This document shows, one piece after another, positions 1 through 7,252 of a stretch of DNA of 64,000 nucleotides (positions are counted from its first letter, which is position 1; each line of letters begins with the position of its first letter). Made by a program: the position numbers and the translations under genes. Below the pieces are notes generated by a model that worked only from the letters and a program-made list of their open reading frames with translations, was not told the origin of the DNA and did no database searches. The stretch is from NCBI RefSeq assembly GCF_040784915.1, contig NZ_CP160797.1:3462137-3526136 (forward strand), in the 5' to 3' direction. Source of the stretch: Bacillus vallismortis (lineage in GTDB: Bacteria; Bacillota; Bacilli; Bacillales; Bacillaceae).

Positions 1-741
1 AATATAAAGGCTATAAGCATAAGCAGCCGTCGTTCCTAGCGCAACCAACACATCCATATTGGCGCTTTTATTTCTGAGCGCCTTATACGCACCCGTATAA
101 AACGGCCAGCCGATCAGAAACTGCACTGGAGTCGCCAGCGCAAACTGCATCCACGGATTAAGGAATATATCCGGCACCCAAATGAACGAGGTAAATGTAA
201 AATGGCTCACCATCGCCCAAAGTAGCGGAAACGATAGAACCGCTGAAAAGATCAGTCTCGCCGTTTGCTTCCGTTCTTCTTTCTTTTTAGAAGCTGCGGA
301 ATCCCGTTGTTCATCGCCTTTCAGCTTAAGCTTATATCCCAGTTTATCTATCGCTTCTTTCAACTCGCTGACAGACGCTTCTTTTGGATTGTACTCGACC
401 GCAACCGTTTCTAAAGCGAAGTTTACAGGAGCATTTGTGACGCCTTCTATTTTGTTAAGTCGCTTTTCAATCCGATTGGCGCAAGCCGCACACGTCATGC
501 CTTCAATATCGAATTCAGCTTTTTCTGTTATGACGTGATAGCCCAGCTTTTCAATTTTTTCCTGAATCGCTACAGCTCCTGTTTCAGCAGGATCGTAGGT
601 GACATTTGAGGTTTCCGTTGCCATATTGACATTGGCATCCGTGACACCCGGCATCCGCTTGAGGCCTTTTTCAATTCTGGAGGCACATGCCGCACAGGTC
701 ATACCAGATACCTGCATCGCAATTTCCTTTTGTTCACTCAA
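1..741 (-). CDS. copA: Copper-exporting P1B-type ATPase CopA, N-terminal part (cut by window edge)
   Basis: This is the N-terminal part of the copper efflux ATPase that pumps Cu(I) out through the membrane. Two heavy-metal-associated domains are readable, each with MTCAAC followed by RIEK, at about residues 13-80 and 80-150. They are followed by a charged linker and the first membrane helices, where the gene leaves the window. The preferred start is TTG at 741, eight bases after GGAG; an ATG at 744 is possible but sits closer to that site. It lies downstream of copZ, which delivers copper to it. Identity is very secure; the catalytic ATPase domain is outside the window. Confidence 0.96.
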   Translation of the reverse strand, partial: MSEQKEIAMQVSGMTCAACASRIEKGLKRMPGVTDANVNMATETSNVTYDPAETGAVAIQEKIEKLGYHVITEKAEFDIEGMTCAACANRIEKRLNKIEGVTNAPVNFALETVAVEYNPKEASVSELKEAIDKLGYKLKLKGDEQRDSAASKKKEERKQTARLIFSAVLSFPLLWAMVSHFTFTSFIWVPDIFLNPWMQFALATPVQFLIGWPFYTGAYKALRNKSANMDVLVALGTTAAYAYSLYI

Positions 742-755
742 CATACTCACTCCTT

Positions 756-778
756 TATATACACCAGGGGGGTATATA
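756..778. promoter_or_regulatory. Second CsoR-box-like palindrome just upstream of copA
   Basis: Seven-base inverted arms TATATAC/GTATATA flank a central ACCAGGGGG. The opposite strand reads ATACCCCCC followed by TGGTGTAT, which resembles the CsoR operator at 1071-1090. It lies next to the copA ribosome-binding site, about 15 bases before the start. Binding by CsoR is an inference. Confidence 0.45.
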
Positions 779-816
779 AAAATGAAAGAAATACCGCGCC
801 TTCATAAAGGCGCGAT
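774..816 (-). terminator. Hairpin between copZ and copA
   Basis: The arms CGCGCCTT and AAGGCGCG (795-802 and 807-814) are followed on the minus strand by a T-rich run. It may end or attenuate the copZ transcript, or stabilise it, before copA. Confidence 0.5.
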
Positions 817-824
817 ACCTTGAA

Positions 825-1034
825 TCAATCGGCTACATCATAGCCCTGATCTTCTATCGCATCCGCAATGTCTTTGACTGATACTTTGTCAGCATCAAAC
901 GAAATATCGACTTTTCCCGCTTCCAGATTGACATGCACAGCACTTACCCCATCCAGTTCTCCCACGCTCGTTTCTACTGCTTTGACGCAGTGCTGACATG
1001 ACATTCCTTCAACTTGCAATGTTTTTTGGTCCAT
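825..1034 (-). CDS. copZ: Copper chaperone CopZ
   Basis: CopZ is a 69-residue cytosolic Cu(I) chaperone that hands copper to the N-terminal domains of CopA. The whole protein is one heavy-metal-associated fold, with the metal-binding motif MSCQHC (cysteines 13 and 16) and the usual length. It starts at an ATG preceded by a strong GGAGGAA site. Its promoter carries the CsoR operator at 1071-1090, so it is probably induced by copper. copA follows on the same strand after a hairpin. Confidence 0.97.
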   Translation of the reverse strand: MDQKTLQVEGMSCQHCVKAVETSVGELDGVSAVHVNLEAGKVDISFDADKVSVKDIADAIEDQGYDVAD

Positions 1035-1070
1035 ATGAATTCCTCCTGTTTGTTCTTTCTATTTTTATGC

Positions 1071-1090
1071 TACCATACCCCCGTAGGGTA
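1071..1090. promoter_or_regulatory. CsoR operator in the copZA promoter
   Basis: On the minus strand the site reads TACCCTACGGGGGTATGGTA, a GC-rich interrupted palindrome that matches the known B. subtilis CsoR operator upstream of copZ. It lies 37 bases upstream of the copZ start and would be released when CsoR binds Cu(I). Confidence 0.88.
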
Positions 1091-1108
1091 TTACAATATA
1101 AAAAGACT

Positions 1109-1411
1109 TTATGATTTTGTGAACTTTTTAAATACGTCCAATAGCTCAGAAATGGCTTGGTCCCCGTCTCCGCTTTTGATGGCATCCGCTACACAATGAT
1201 GGGTGTGGTCCTCAAGCAAGTGGAGAGCCACCTTTTGCATCGCCGCTTGAACAGCAGATATCTGCACAAGAATATCTACACAATACCTATCGTTTTCCAC
1301 CATGTTTTGAATACCTCTGACTTGGCCTTCTATCCGCTTCAGCCGGTTTGTAATTTGATCCTTTTCTTTTGAGCTTTTATGGTTTAATGTTTTATGTTCG
1401 TTATGCTCCAT
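1109..1411 (-). CDS. csoR: Copper-sensing transcriptional repressor CsoR
   Basis: CsoR is a 100-residue all-helical DUF156 repressor that releases the copZA operator on binding Cu(I). The conserved core RLKRIEGQVRGI is present, as are the metal ligands: a Cys in NDRYCVDIL and the His and Cys in HTHHCVADA. The open frame extends upstream to 1444, but the ATG at 1411 has a proper AGGGGTG site and gives the family length. It sits directly upstream of, and in the same direction as, the operon it controls. Very secure. Confidence 0.96.
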   Translation of the reverse strand: MEHNEHKTLNHKSSKEKDQITNRLKRIEGQVRGIQNMVENDRYCVDILVQISAVQAAMQKVALHLLEDHTHHCVADAIKSGDGDQAISELLDVFKKFTKS

Positions 1412-1538
1412 GTGCACACCCCTGTTTCTTATATTCATTCCCATTATACTGATTGTCCAAACTGTTGTCTAAGCTTGACGCGGCAAAAAAATGAATCAGT
1501 TAGGTTTTACCATTTGATCAGAAGGGTATATACCTTTT

Positions 1539-2615
1539 ATGAAAACGCTTTTAAAGGAGAGAAGAAAAGTGGATACGATAAAGGTTGGGGTATTAGGGTA
1601 CGGGCTGTCTGGTTCGGTTTTTCACGCGCCGCTGCTTGCTGTTCTGGATGAGTATCACATCAGTAAAGTCATGACATCGCGGACAGAAGAAGTGAAACAG
1701 GATTTTCCGGATGCAGAAGTTGTGCATGAGCTTGAGGAAATGACAAATGATCCGGCCATTGAACTTGTCATTGTCACCACCCCGAGCGGCCTTCATTATG
1801 AGCATGCCATGGCATGCATTCAGGCCGGAAAACACGTTGTAATGGAAAAACCGATGACAGCGACAGCTGAAGAAGGGGAAAAATTAAAGCAGGCTGCCGT
1901 TGAAAAAGGCGTATTGTTAAGTGTCTATCATAATCGGCGCTGGGATAACGACTTTTTAACGATAAAAAAACTGATCGCTGATGGATCCCTTGAAGATATC
2001 AATACATATCAAGTCTCCTATGATCGCTACAGTCCTGAGGTTCAAGCACGGTGGCGGGAAAAAGAAGGCGTTGCCACTGGTACGCTGTATGATCTCGGCT
2101 CTCACATCATAGACCAGGCCCTCCATTTGTTCGGAATGCCGAAAGCTGTTACGGCAAACATGATGACCCAGCGTGAAAACGCCGGAGCCGTTGACTATTT
2201 TCATTTGATAATGGATTACGGCAAGCTCCAAGCCATTCTTTACGGAGGATCGATCATTCCGGCAAACGGCCCCCGTTATCAAATCCACGGACAGCATTCC
2301 AGCTTTATCAAATACGGAATCGATGCACAGGAAGACGCACTCAGAGCGGGAAGCAAACCGGAGGATGACAGCTGGGGTGCGGATGACCCCGCTTTATACG
2401 GACAGCTGACAACCATTCATGGCGAGAACAAAAAAACAGAAACCATTCCATCGGTAAATGGCTCTTACCTTACCTATTACCGCAAAATAGCGGAAAGCAT
2501 ACGGGAAGGCGCCGTGCTGCCTGTCACTGCTGAAGAAGGTATTGATGTCATCCGCATCATTGAAGCCGCGATGAAAAGCAGCGATGAAAAACGGACCATT
2601 ATGCTGGAGCAATAA
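1539..2615 (+). CDS. iolW: scyllo-Inositol dehydrogenase (NADP-dependent), Gfo/Idh/MocA family
   Basis: This enzyme interconverts scyllo-inosose and scyllo-inositol using NADP(H). The Rossmann dinucleotide site GYGLSGSVFHAP lies near the N terminus, the family EKP motif appears as VVMEKPMTA, and the catalytic region holds YHNRRWDNDF. Two starts compete. The ATG at 1539 gives 358 residues, the usual length. The GTG at 1569 has a much better AAAGGAG site and would give 348. A bidirectional terminator shared with azoR2 ends the gene. Formerly yvaA. Confidence 0.93.
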   Translation: MKTLLKERRKVDTIKVGVLGYGLSGSVFHAPLLAVLDEYHISKVMTSRTEEVKQDFPDAEVVHELEEMTNDPAIELVIVTTPSGLHYEHAMACIQAGKHVVMEKPMTATAEEGEKLKQAAVEKGVLLSVYHNRRWDNDFLTIKKLIADGSLEDINTYQVSYDRYSPEVQARWREKEGVATGTLYDLGSHIIDQALHLFGMPKAVTANMMTQRENAGAVDYFHLIMDYGKLQAILYGGSIIPANGPRYQIHGQHSSFIKYGIDAQEDALRAGSKPEDDSWGADDPALYGQLTTIHGENKKTETIPSVNGSYLTYYRKIAESIREGAVLPVTAEEGIDVIRIIEAAMKSSDEKRTIMLEQ

Positions 2616-2616
2616 A

Positions 2617-2650
2617 CAAAAGCCTCCCCCTTTTATCAGGGGAGGCTTTT
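2617..2650. terminator. Bidirectional terminator between iolW and azoR2
   Basis: Perfect arms AAAAGCCTCCCC and GGGGAGGCTTTT form a 12-bp stem between convergent genes, with T-runs on both strands. Confidence 0.9.
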
Positions 2651-2653
2651 TCA

Positions 2654-3289
2654 TTAGAATGTTTTTCCTGCTTCTTTCGCACGCGCGATCGCATCTTCTT
2701 TAATTTGCTGTGCTTTATCAGGCTCGGCATTATGTCCCTCTACAAAAATACCATCGAAGGATGGAACGCCGAAGAAATTCATCATGATGCCGATGTAACG
2801 GTGGCCCATTTCCATTTCAGCCGCAGGGCCCTCTGAATAGTAGCCGCCGCGCGCTTGAATATGAATCGCTTTTTTATCAGTTAACAAGCCGATAGGTCCT
2901 TGTTCAGTGTATTTGAATGATTTTCCTGCAACCGCTACAGAATCAAGATACGCTTTCATCACTGGCGGGAATGAGAAGTTCCATAAAGGAGTCACGAATA
3001 CGTACTTATCAGCAGATGCAAATTGATCGCTAAGCTCTCCCAGACGGCCGACTTTCGCTTTTTCACTTTCAGAAAGCTCTTCAAAGCCTGTGCCTGACTG
3101 AAGCTTTCCCCAGCCGCTGAATACATCCGCGTCAATGTGCGGGATATTTTCTTTGTACAAATCGATATGTACAACTTCATCATTTGGGTTCGCTTCTTTG
3201 TAAGATTCGATGAACGCTTTACCTGTTGCCATACTGTAAGAAGTTGCTTCATCATGCGGGTGAGCAGTGATATATAATACTTTTGCCAT
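2654..3289 (-). CDS. azoR2: FMN-dependent NADH-azoreductase AzoR2
   Basis: AzoR2 is a 211-residue flavodoxin-fold quinone and azo-compound reductase. It carries out two-electron reduction of quinones with NADH and so avoids semiquinone radicals. The N terminus [13 protein letters not shown] forms the FMN phosphate loop region, and [18 protein letters not shown] is the conserved flavin-binding stretch. The length is normal. In B. subtilis this gene (formerly yvaB) is under MhqR control, and a matching inverted repeat lies at 3412-3427. Confidence 0.95.
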   Translation of the reverse strand: MAKVLYITAHPHDEATSYSMATGKAFIESYKEANPNDEVVHIDLYKENIPHIDADVFSGWGKLQSGTGFEELSESEKAKVGRLGELSDQFASADKYVFVTPLWNFSFPPVMKAYLDSVAVAGKSFKYTEQGPIGLLTDKKAIHIQARGGYYSEGPAAEMEMGHRYIGIMMNFFGVPSFDGIFVEGHNAEPDKAQQIKEDAIARAKEAGKTF

Positions 3290-3394
3290 ATTTACCAGCC
3301 CTTTCGTTTTTAAAAATCACACATCAATTATTATCATACAGATGCATTATGATTATTCTGTCTCTCTTAGTCTTTATTATAGAGATAGTGAAAA

Positions 3395-3427
3395 TTACTT
3401 TCAAGTAAAACATCTTGAATTAAAGAT
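3395..3427. promoter_or_regulatory. Candidate MhqR operator upstream of azoR2
   Basis: ATCTTGAATTAAAGAT at 3412-3427 is an inverted repeat resembling the MhqR consensus (ATCTCGAATTCGAGAT type). A second perfect palindrome, TTACTT-TC-AAGTAA, is at 3395-3408. Both lie about 105-140 bases upstream of azoR2. Assignment to MhqR follows from known regulation of azoR2 and is not proven here. Confidence 0.6.
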
Positions 3428-3449
3428 TATTTAACCCTTTTAAACAGCT

Positions 3450-3797
3450 TACTTTTCAAAAGCTGTCCGCAAGCTGAAATACAGGCGGAGAGCTCTTTGC
3501 TGATCTTCGGGTAATAAGAACATGCGGCACTTGTTGTCCGCCGGCATCCTTTTCATCAAAGCGGATTTCTCAACTTGTTTAAAAAACGTCCTCATATAAA
3601 TTAATGACAAAACCCCCGATGCTTGCAGTTAAACCATAATCCGTATGATCCGCCAATGCGCCGATCAGCACAGGAAACCCCGAAGAGATGCGATGCTTGG
3701 CATGGTTCTTTGATTGTCCCCAGCAGTTTAAAATCTTTTTCTATGAATGTACGGAACTCTTCTCGTTTATCTGCTATAGCATGCCCCAAAAACGTAA
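3450..3797 (-). pseudogene. yvaC: Remnant of a YvaC-like FUSC/aromatic-acid-exporter-type membrane protein gene
   Basis: Three short minus-strand frame pieces line up as parts of one lost gene. The first (about 3789-3601) reads GHAIADKREEFRTFIEKDFK. A +1 frame then gives GFPVLIGALADHTDYGLTAS and a further IGGFV, typical of the first membrane segment of FUSC-type exporters. A third frame (about 3598-3450) reads MRTFFKQVEKSALMKRMP and ends in LRTAFEK and a stop, probably the old C terminus. At least one frameshift and a large internal deletion are implied. In B. subtilis 168 an intact yvaC of over 600 codons sits at this position between azoR2 and yvaD. Family assignment is by recall. Confidence 0.6.
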
Positions 3798-3831
3798 AGC
3801 AGGCAGAGACCGTACCGTCTCTGCCTGCTTT
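3796..3831 (-). terminator. Terminator of the gntR-type gene
   Basis: Perfect 15-bp arms AAAGCAGGCAGAGAC and GTCTCTGCCTGCTTT surround a six-base loop right after the gene at 3830, followed by a short T-rich stretch on the minus strand. Confidence 0.85.
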
Positions 3832-4486
3832 ACCTCAATTTATCCGCAATATCCTGAATCGGCTTGATCCAGTTGCTGTATGTCAGCTCGGCCGCTTTTT
3901 TCCGATCCTTCTCTTTACACGCCTGAATCATTTGTTCATGTTCTTCAATCGAATTTTGCGGCGATTTGAAAAAAAGATATTCGAGTCGAAGAATATGCAT
4001 ATGAAGAACAGATGTGAAATTGCGGATATATTCATTATCGGCCGCATCAATCATGACATCATGGAACGCTTTATCAAGCTCAAGCGCTTCATAGATTTCA
4101 TTTCGGTCAATCGCCGTCTTCATTTGTTGATTGATCGCTGCCATCTCCTCCAAGTGCGATGACTGAATGTTTTCGATAGCCAGTTCGGCAGCGGTGGATT
4201 GCAGAGCCGCCATTGGCGGATACACCTTGAAAACATCGTTTTTTTCAATTTGAGAGATTCTTGTTTCTCTTCCCGGTGACATTTCAACAAAACCTTGCAC
4301 CGCCAATAATTGCAGAGCTTCTCTGACTGGCGTTCTGCTGACGCCAAGCGCTTTCGCTAACTCGTCGTCGTTGATTTTTTCTCCGGGAGCAAGAATGCCT
4401 TCCACAATCCACTTTTGAATTTGTTCCAACGCAATCGTTTTAGCAGTTTGTCTGACAGGCTTCGAGATATTTGACGGGATGGGCAT
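3830..4486 (-). CDS. GntR-family (FadR/FCD subfamily) transcriptional regulator
   Basis: A 218-residue regulator with an N-terminal winged helix, including GVSRTPVREALQLLAVQGF at about residues 48-66, and a C-terminal all-helical FCD ligand-binding domain with the metal/ligand pattern DKAFHDVMIDAADN. It lies 7 bases downstream of a DMT transporter gene and most likely controls that operon in response to a small carboxylic or amino acid. The pair is not part of the B. subtilis 168 layout as I recall it, and it sits against a decayed yvaC, which suggests a replacement event. The ligand cannot be told from sequence. Confidence 0.85.
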   Translation of the reverse strand: MPIPSNISKPVRQTAKTIALEQIQKWIVEGILAPGEKINDDELAKALGVSRTPVREALQLLAVQGFVEMSPGRETRISQIEKNDVFKVYPPMAALQSTAAELAIENIQSSHLEEMAAINQQMKTAIDRNEIYEALELDKAFHDVMIDAADNEYIRNFTSVLHMHILRLEYLFFKSPQNSIEEHEQMIQACKEKDRKKAAELTYSNWIKPIQDIADKLR

Positions 4487-4493
4487 AAAAGAA

Positions 4494-5441
4494 TCACCTC
4501 TGAATATTGGTTTGTTTTTTTAACGCCGCTGGTTTGCCGGCACTCTTTTTTTGCGATAAAACAAAAATCATCACCAAAATACACGCCGCCCCTAGCGCTT
4601 GGTATAAACCGAAGGACACACCGAGCCACAGAATAGAGGATGCCACTGCGGCAACCGGCTCAGTACACCCAAGCATGCTCGCTTCTTGCGGAAATAAATA
4701 TTTCAAACTGGTCAAATACATATAAAAACCCAATAGCGTTCCGAAGATCACAATAAAACCGACTAATAAGCTCGCAGACACTGTCCATCCCTGCATATCA
4801 ACGTCCCATGGGGGATGGATAAAGCTCATGCCAATGCCTCCGATCAGCATTCCCCAGCCAATCACGAGAGCAGATCCCCAGTTTTTCAAAAGAGAGCTGG
4901 AGTAAAGCGTATAAAAGGCCAAAGCCGCGGCAGAAAGCAGCCCCCATATAATAGACAAGGACGAAACGGTTAAATGATTGACGCTGCCATTGGTCAGCAG
5001 TAAAAAAGTGCCTCCCAAAGCCAGCACAAGCGCGCAAATATCCGCTAACTGAAAGGAATTCTTTCTGGTCACAAGCAAAAACATCATAATCAAAACGGGC
5101 GCCAAATACTGTAGCAGCGTAGCCACAGCAGCATTTCCGGTTCCGATTGAAGCTAAAAATGTATACTGAACGCCCAGCATGCCTGCAATCCCGAAAACAA
5201 TCAGCTGGATAGCCGATTTTTGATCCTTCCATATCGCCCACACCGCACGTCTGTTGTTACCGGCAGATATGATGATCAGCAGAAGCAGACCTGATAAAAG
5301 CAAACGTACGGTGACAAGCCACTCCACCGACACATCACTTGTTTCAAACAAATGCTGGGCAGCCGTTCCCGACAATCCCCAAAAGGCAGCTCCGACAATG
5401 ACCATAAAAAAACCGTACATCCGTTGTTTTTGAGTCGCCAA
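4494..5441 (-). CDS. EamA/DMT-superfamily transporter
   Basis: A membrane protein of 315 residues with about ten transmembrane helices arranged as two EamA repeats, for example AFWGLSGTAAQHLFETSD in the first. Such proteins usually export amino acids or related metabolites. I chose the TTG at 5441 because AGGAGG lies seven bases upstream. The in-frame ATG at 5474 has no ribosome-binding site and would place the site inside the gene. It forms an operon with the downstream GntR regulator. The substrate is unknown. Confidence 0.85.
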   Translation of the reverse strand: MATQKQRMYGFFMVIVGAAFWGLSGTAAQHLFETSDVSVEWLVTVRLLLSGLLLLIIISAGNNRRAVWAIWKDQKSAIQLIVFGIAGMLGVQYTFLASIGTGNAAVATLLQYLAPVLIMMFLLVTRKNSFQLADICALVLALGGTFLLLTNGSVNHLTVSSLSIIWGLLSAAALAFYTLYSSSLLKNWGSALVIGWGMLIGGIGMSFIHPPWDVDMQGWTVSASLLVGFIVIFGTLLGFYMYLTSLKYLFPQEASMLGCTEPVAAVASSILWLGVSFGLYQALGAACILVMIFVLSQKKSAGKPAALKKQTNIQR

Positions 5442-5465
5442 CGTCCATCCTCCTGACAGGTAATT

Positions 5466-5492
5466 GATATGCAATATATTATATATTATATC
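5466..5492. promoter_or_regulatory. Candidate operator/promoter of the DMT transporter-gntR operon
   Basis: The arms GATAT and ATATC enclose an AT-only near-palindrome (AATATATTATATATT) 25 bases upstream of the TTG start. Position and symmetry suit autoregulation by the GntR-type protein; the -10 region overlaps it. Confidence 0.45.
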
Positions 5493-5532
5493 GTTTCACT
5501 TTTCTGAAAACAATGGTTTTGCAAAATAAAAA

Positions 5533-5551
5533 CAGCGCCTGTCAGCACTGC
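5533..5551 (-). terminator. Terminator overlapping the yvaD stop codon
   Basis: On the minus strand CAGTGC-TGACAG-GCGCTG is followed by TTTTTATTTT. The stem includes the last yvaD codons and its stop. Confidence 0.7.
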
Positions 5552-5949
5552 TTTGTTGTATGACCCTCCTTTAAGAGAAGATGAATAAAAAATAAAGGAT
5601 AAATCAATAGATACCCATTAAACACCCACCAAACAAGATCGAAGTCCAGGCTGAAAGTCCAGAATGAAATCGCCTGCAGACCTGAACAACAGGTCAGCAC
5701 AAGAGAAATCAGCGCCATCAACTTCCAGTCAGTACTGTTCTTCCGTTGCAAGTACAAGCTGTACAATCCTGTGATAGAGATTAGAATATCCAGCGGAAAA
5801 AAGGACCAGTTCCAGGCGATCATAAACGGATTTTCATGATGTTTAAAAGCCAAGCTTTCCGGTATCAGGCCAAACCCTGCTGACAGCCAGTACAAGATAA
5901 AACCGATATCAGTCACGAGAAAAAACAGTTTCATATATCTCATTTGCAC
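5542..5949 (-). CDS. yvaD: YvaD, small four-helix membrane protein (DUF5360)
   Basis: A 135-residue integral membrane protein with four predicted helices and no recognised catalytic motif. Segments such as FFPLDILISITGLYSLYLQR define the hydrophobic pattern. It overlaps the 3' end of yvaE by ten bases, so the two are probably translationally coupled and transcribed with yvaF. The operon context suggests a role linked to the SMR efflux protein, but its function is unknown. Confidence 0.88.
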   Translation of the reverse strand: MQMRYMKLFFLVTDIGFILYWLSAGFGLIPESLAFKHHENPFMIAWNWSFFPLDILISITGLYSLYLQRKNSTDWKLMALISLVLTCCSGLQAISFWTFSLDFDLVWWVFNGYLLIYPLFFIHLLLKEGHTTKQC

Positions 5950-6299
5950 TGCCCGCTTTTATGTATCGGCTCAGACTTGGCACTTTGCTCGATCAGGTTT
6001 AAAGACACAACACCAGCGATAATCAATCCGATTGAAATGAGTTTCATGACGCTAACATTCTCTTGAAAAAATAAAAAACCAACGACTGTAATCAGGACAA
6101 TTCCCATCCCTGACCATACAGCATAAGCAACAGATACATTAATGGATTTTAGCGTAAGCGTCAGAAAGAAAAGACTGCCGCCATAAAAGAAAATCAACAG
6201 CACACTGGGAGTAAGCTTTGTAAATCCCGACGATAGCTTCATGCTGACCGTCCCGGCAACTTCAAACAGAATCGCTAAGCATAGAAACACCCAATTCAC
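5940..6299 (-). CDS. yvaE: Small multidrug resistance (SMR) efflux protein YvaE
   Basis: A 119-residue proton-coupled SMR exporter with four transmembrane helices. The essential membrane-embedded glutamate is visible as E13 in AILFEVAGT, and the family YAVWSGMG motif follows in helix 3. Such proteins work as dimers exporting cationic or guanidinium-like compounds. It overlaps yvaF by four bases upstream and yvaD downstream, so all three are likely one transcript controlled by the TetR-type YvaF. Confidence 0.93.
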   Translation of the reverse strand: MNWVFLCLAILFEVAGTVSMKLSSGFTKLTPSVLLIFFYGGSLFFLTLTLKSINVSVAYAVWSGMGIVLITVVGFLFFQENVSVMKLISIGLIIAGVVSLNLIEQSAKSEPIHKSGQCK

Positions 6300-6868
6300 G
6301 TAGCATCAGCCTCCCCATCAGCTGTTATGCCGTTAAACAATACATCTACAATCGATTCAAGAACCTCTCCTGTCGAAAATTGGTGTTTGAGCGGATATTC
6401 GGGGTCATACACTTGATTGATACTCCCTATATACATGTGAACAAACAAGTCCGGATTGATGTTACTGATTCTTTTTTGCTGTTTGCACTCATTTAATAAT
6501 TCAAGAACAACCGTCCATTCTTCCTTAATAAACGTGTCTAATGTAAGCCACGCATCGTAATGATATTTCTTCAGTTCACTTAATAATCCCATATTCAGCA
6601 TTTCCATCCCCTGCGGAAGACCGATCAGCATTTTTTTCACTTTTTGAAGCACGTCTAAACTTTCATTTTCATAGATTTCTCTTTCCATTTGCTTCATCTC
6701 TGCGATAAATTGCTCGACAACCGCTTCCGCAAGCTTGTCTTTTGATGAAAAATGAGCATAGAGCGTCCGCTTGCTCGTTCCCAGCATTGTTGCCAAATCA
6801 TTCATCGTAAATGAAAATCCTTTCTGCCTGATCAGCCGGATGGTTTCCTCAAGAATCCTTTTTTCCAC
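6296..6868 (-). CDS. yvaF: TetR-family transcriptional regulator YvaF
   Basis: A 190-residue TetR-type repressor. The N-terminal helix-turn-helix reads FTMNDLATMLGTSKRTLYAHF at about residues 20-40, followed by a helical ligand-binding domain without recognisable motifs. It is the first gene of the yvaF-yvaE-yvaD operon. A pair of CGGTACC palindromes lies directly upstream at 6884-6915, fitting autoregulation and control of the SMR pump. Confidence 0.9.
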   Translation of the reverse strand: MEKRILEETIRLIRQKGFSFTMNDLATMLGTSKRTLYAHFSSKDKLAEAVVEQFIAEMKQMEREIYENESLDVLQKVKKMLIGLPQGMEMLNMGLLSELKKYHYDAWLTLDTFIKEEWTVVLELLNECKQQKRISNINPDLFVHMYIGSINQVYDPEYPLKHQFSTGEVLESIVDVLFNGITADGEADAT

Positions 6869-6883
6869 ATTAATCCCCTCGCC

Positions 6884-6915
6884 TTCGGTACCAAAAAAAC
6901 TTTATCGGTACCGAA
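6884..6915. promoter_or_regulatory. Candidate YvaF operator
   Basis: TTCGGTACC (6884-6892) and CGGTACCGAA (6906-6915) form an inverted repeat separated by 13 bases. It begins 15 bases upstream of the yvaF start, a typical position for a TetR-family operator. Confidence 0.65.
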
Positions 6916-6952
6916 ATTATACGTCAGAAACTTATGGAAATCAATCATATAT

Positions 6953-6979
6953 AAAAAACCTCTCCTTTTGGGAGAGGTT
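6953..6979 (-). terminator. Terminator without an upstream gene (likely the original ssrA terminator)
   Basis: The arms AACCTCTCC and GGAGAGGTT are followed by TTTTTTAT on the minus strand. No intact gene ends here. Just upstream on that strand is a degenerate copy of the tmRNA 3' end (6994-7018), so this looks like the ancestral ssrA terminator stranded by an insertion. Confidence 0.65.
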
Positions 6980-6993
6980 CTGCTTTATTGTCA

Positions 6994-7018
6994 GTATGTA
7001 TGGAGAAGGTGGCAGTCT
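6994..7018. repeat. Degenerate duplicate of the tmRNA 3' end (att-site-like direct repeat, distal copy)
   Basis: AGTATGTATGGAGAAGGTGG then CAGTC matches 8138-8162 (inside and just past the tmRNA 3' end) at all but two of 25 positions. The pair brackets about 1.1 kb containing arr. tmRNA 3' ends are common integration targets, and a decayed copy is what is expected of the distal end. No integrase is present. Confidence 0.7.
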
Positions 7019-7252
7019 ATCGCCTTGATATGGTTATGTTTTAAAATCATTACAAAACGTTGATATAGAAGTTTTTTCAGTATGGTGAAAATTTTTTATG
7101 ATTTTGTTACCAAAGTGTTACCACAAACCAATACATCTTAGTCTCTACTTACATTATAACCCTATCTAAGGATTATTTATAGACTGTTTTTTCGCTCTTG
7201 TCCTGCCTTATACTGTTATACGCAAGTCTAAAAGTATAAGGGATGTGGCTAT
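7019..7252. other. AT-rich non-coding stretch upstream of arr
   Basis: No supported gene. It is markedly AT-rich and has several possible -10 hexamers, for example TATACT near 7211 and TATAAC near 7155. The arr ribosome-binding site AAGGGATGTG lies just before the start at 7253. Confidence 0.5.

Noticed and set aside
3623-4162. 179-codon plus-strand frame opposite the GntR gene
   Set aside because: It runs antisense to gntR and across its terminator, with no ribosome-binding site and no recognisable protein.
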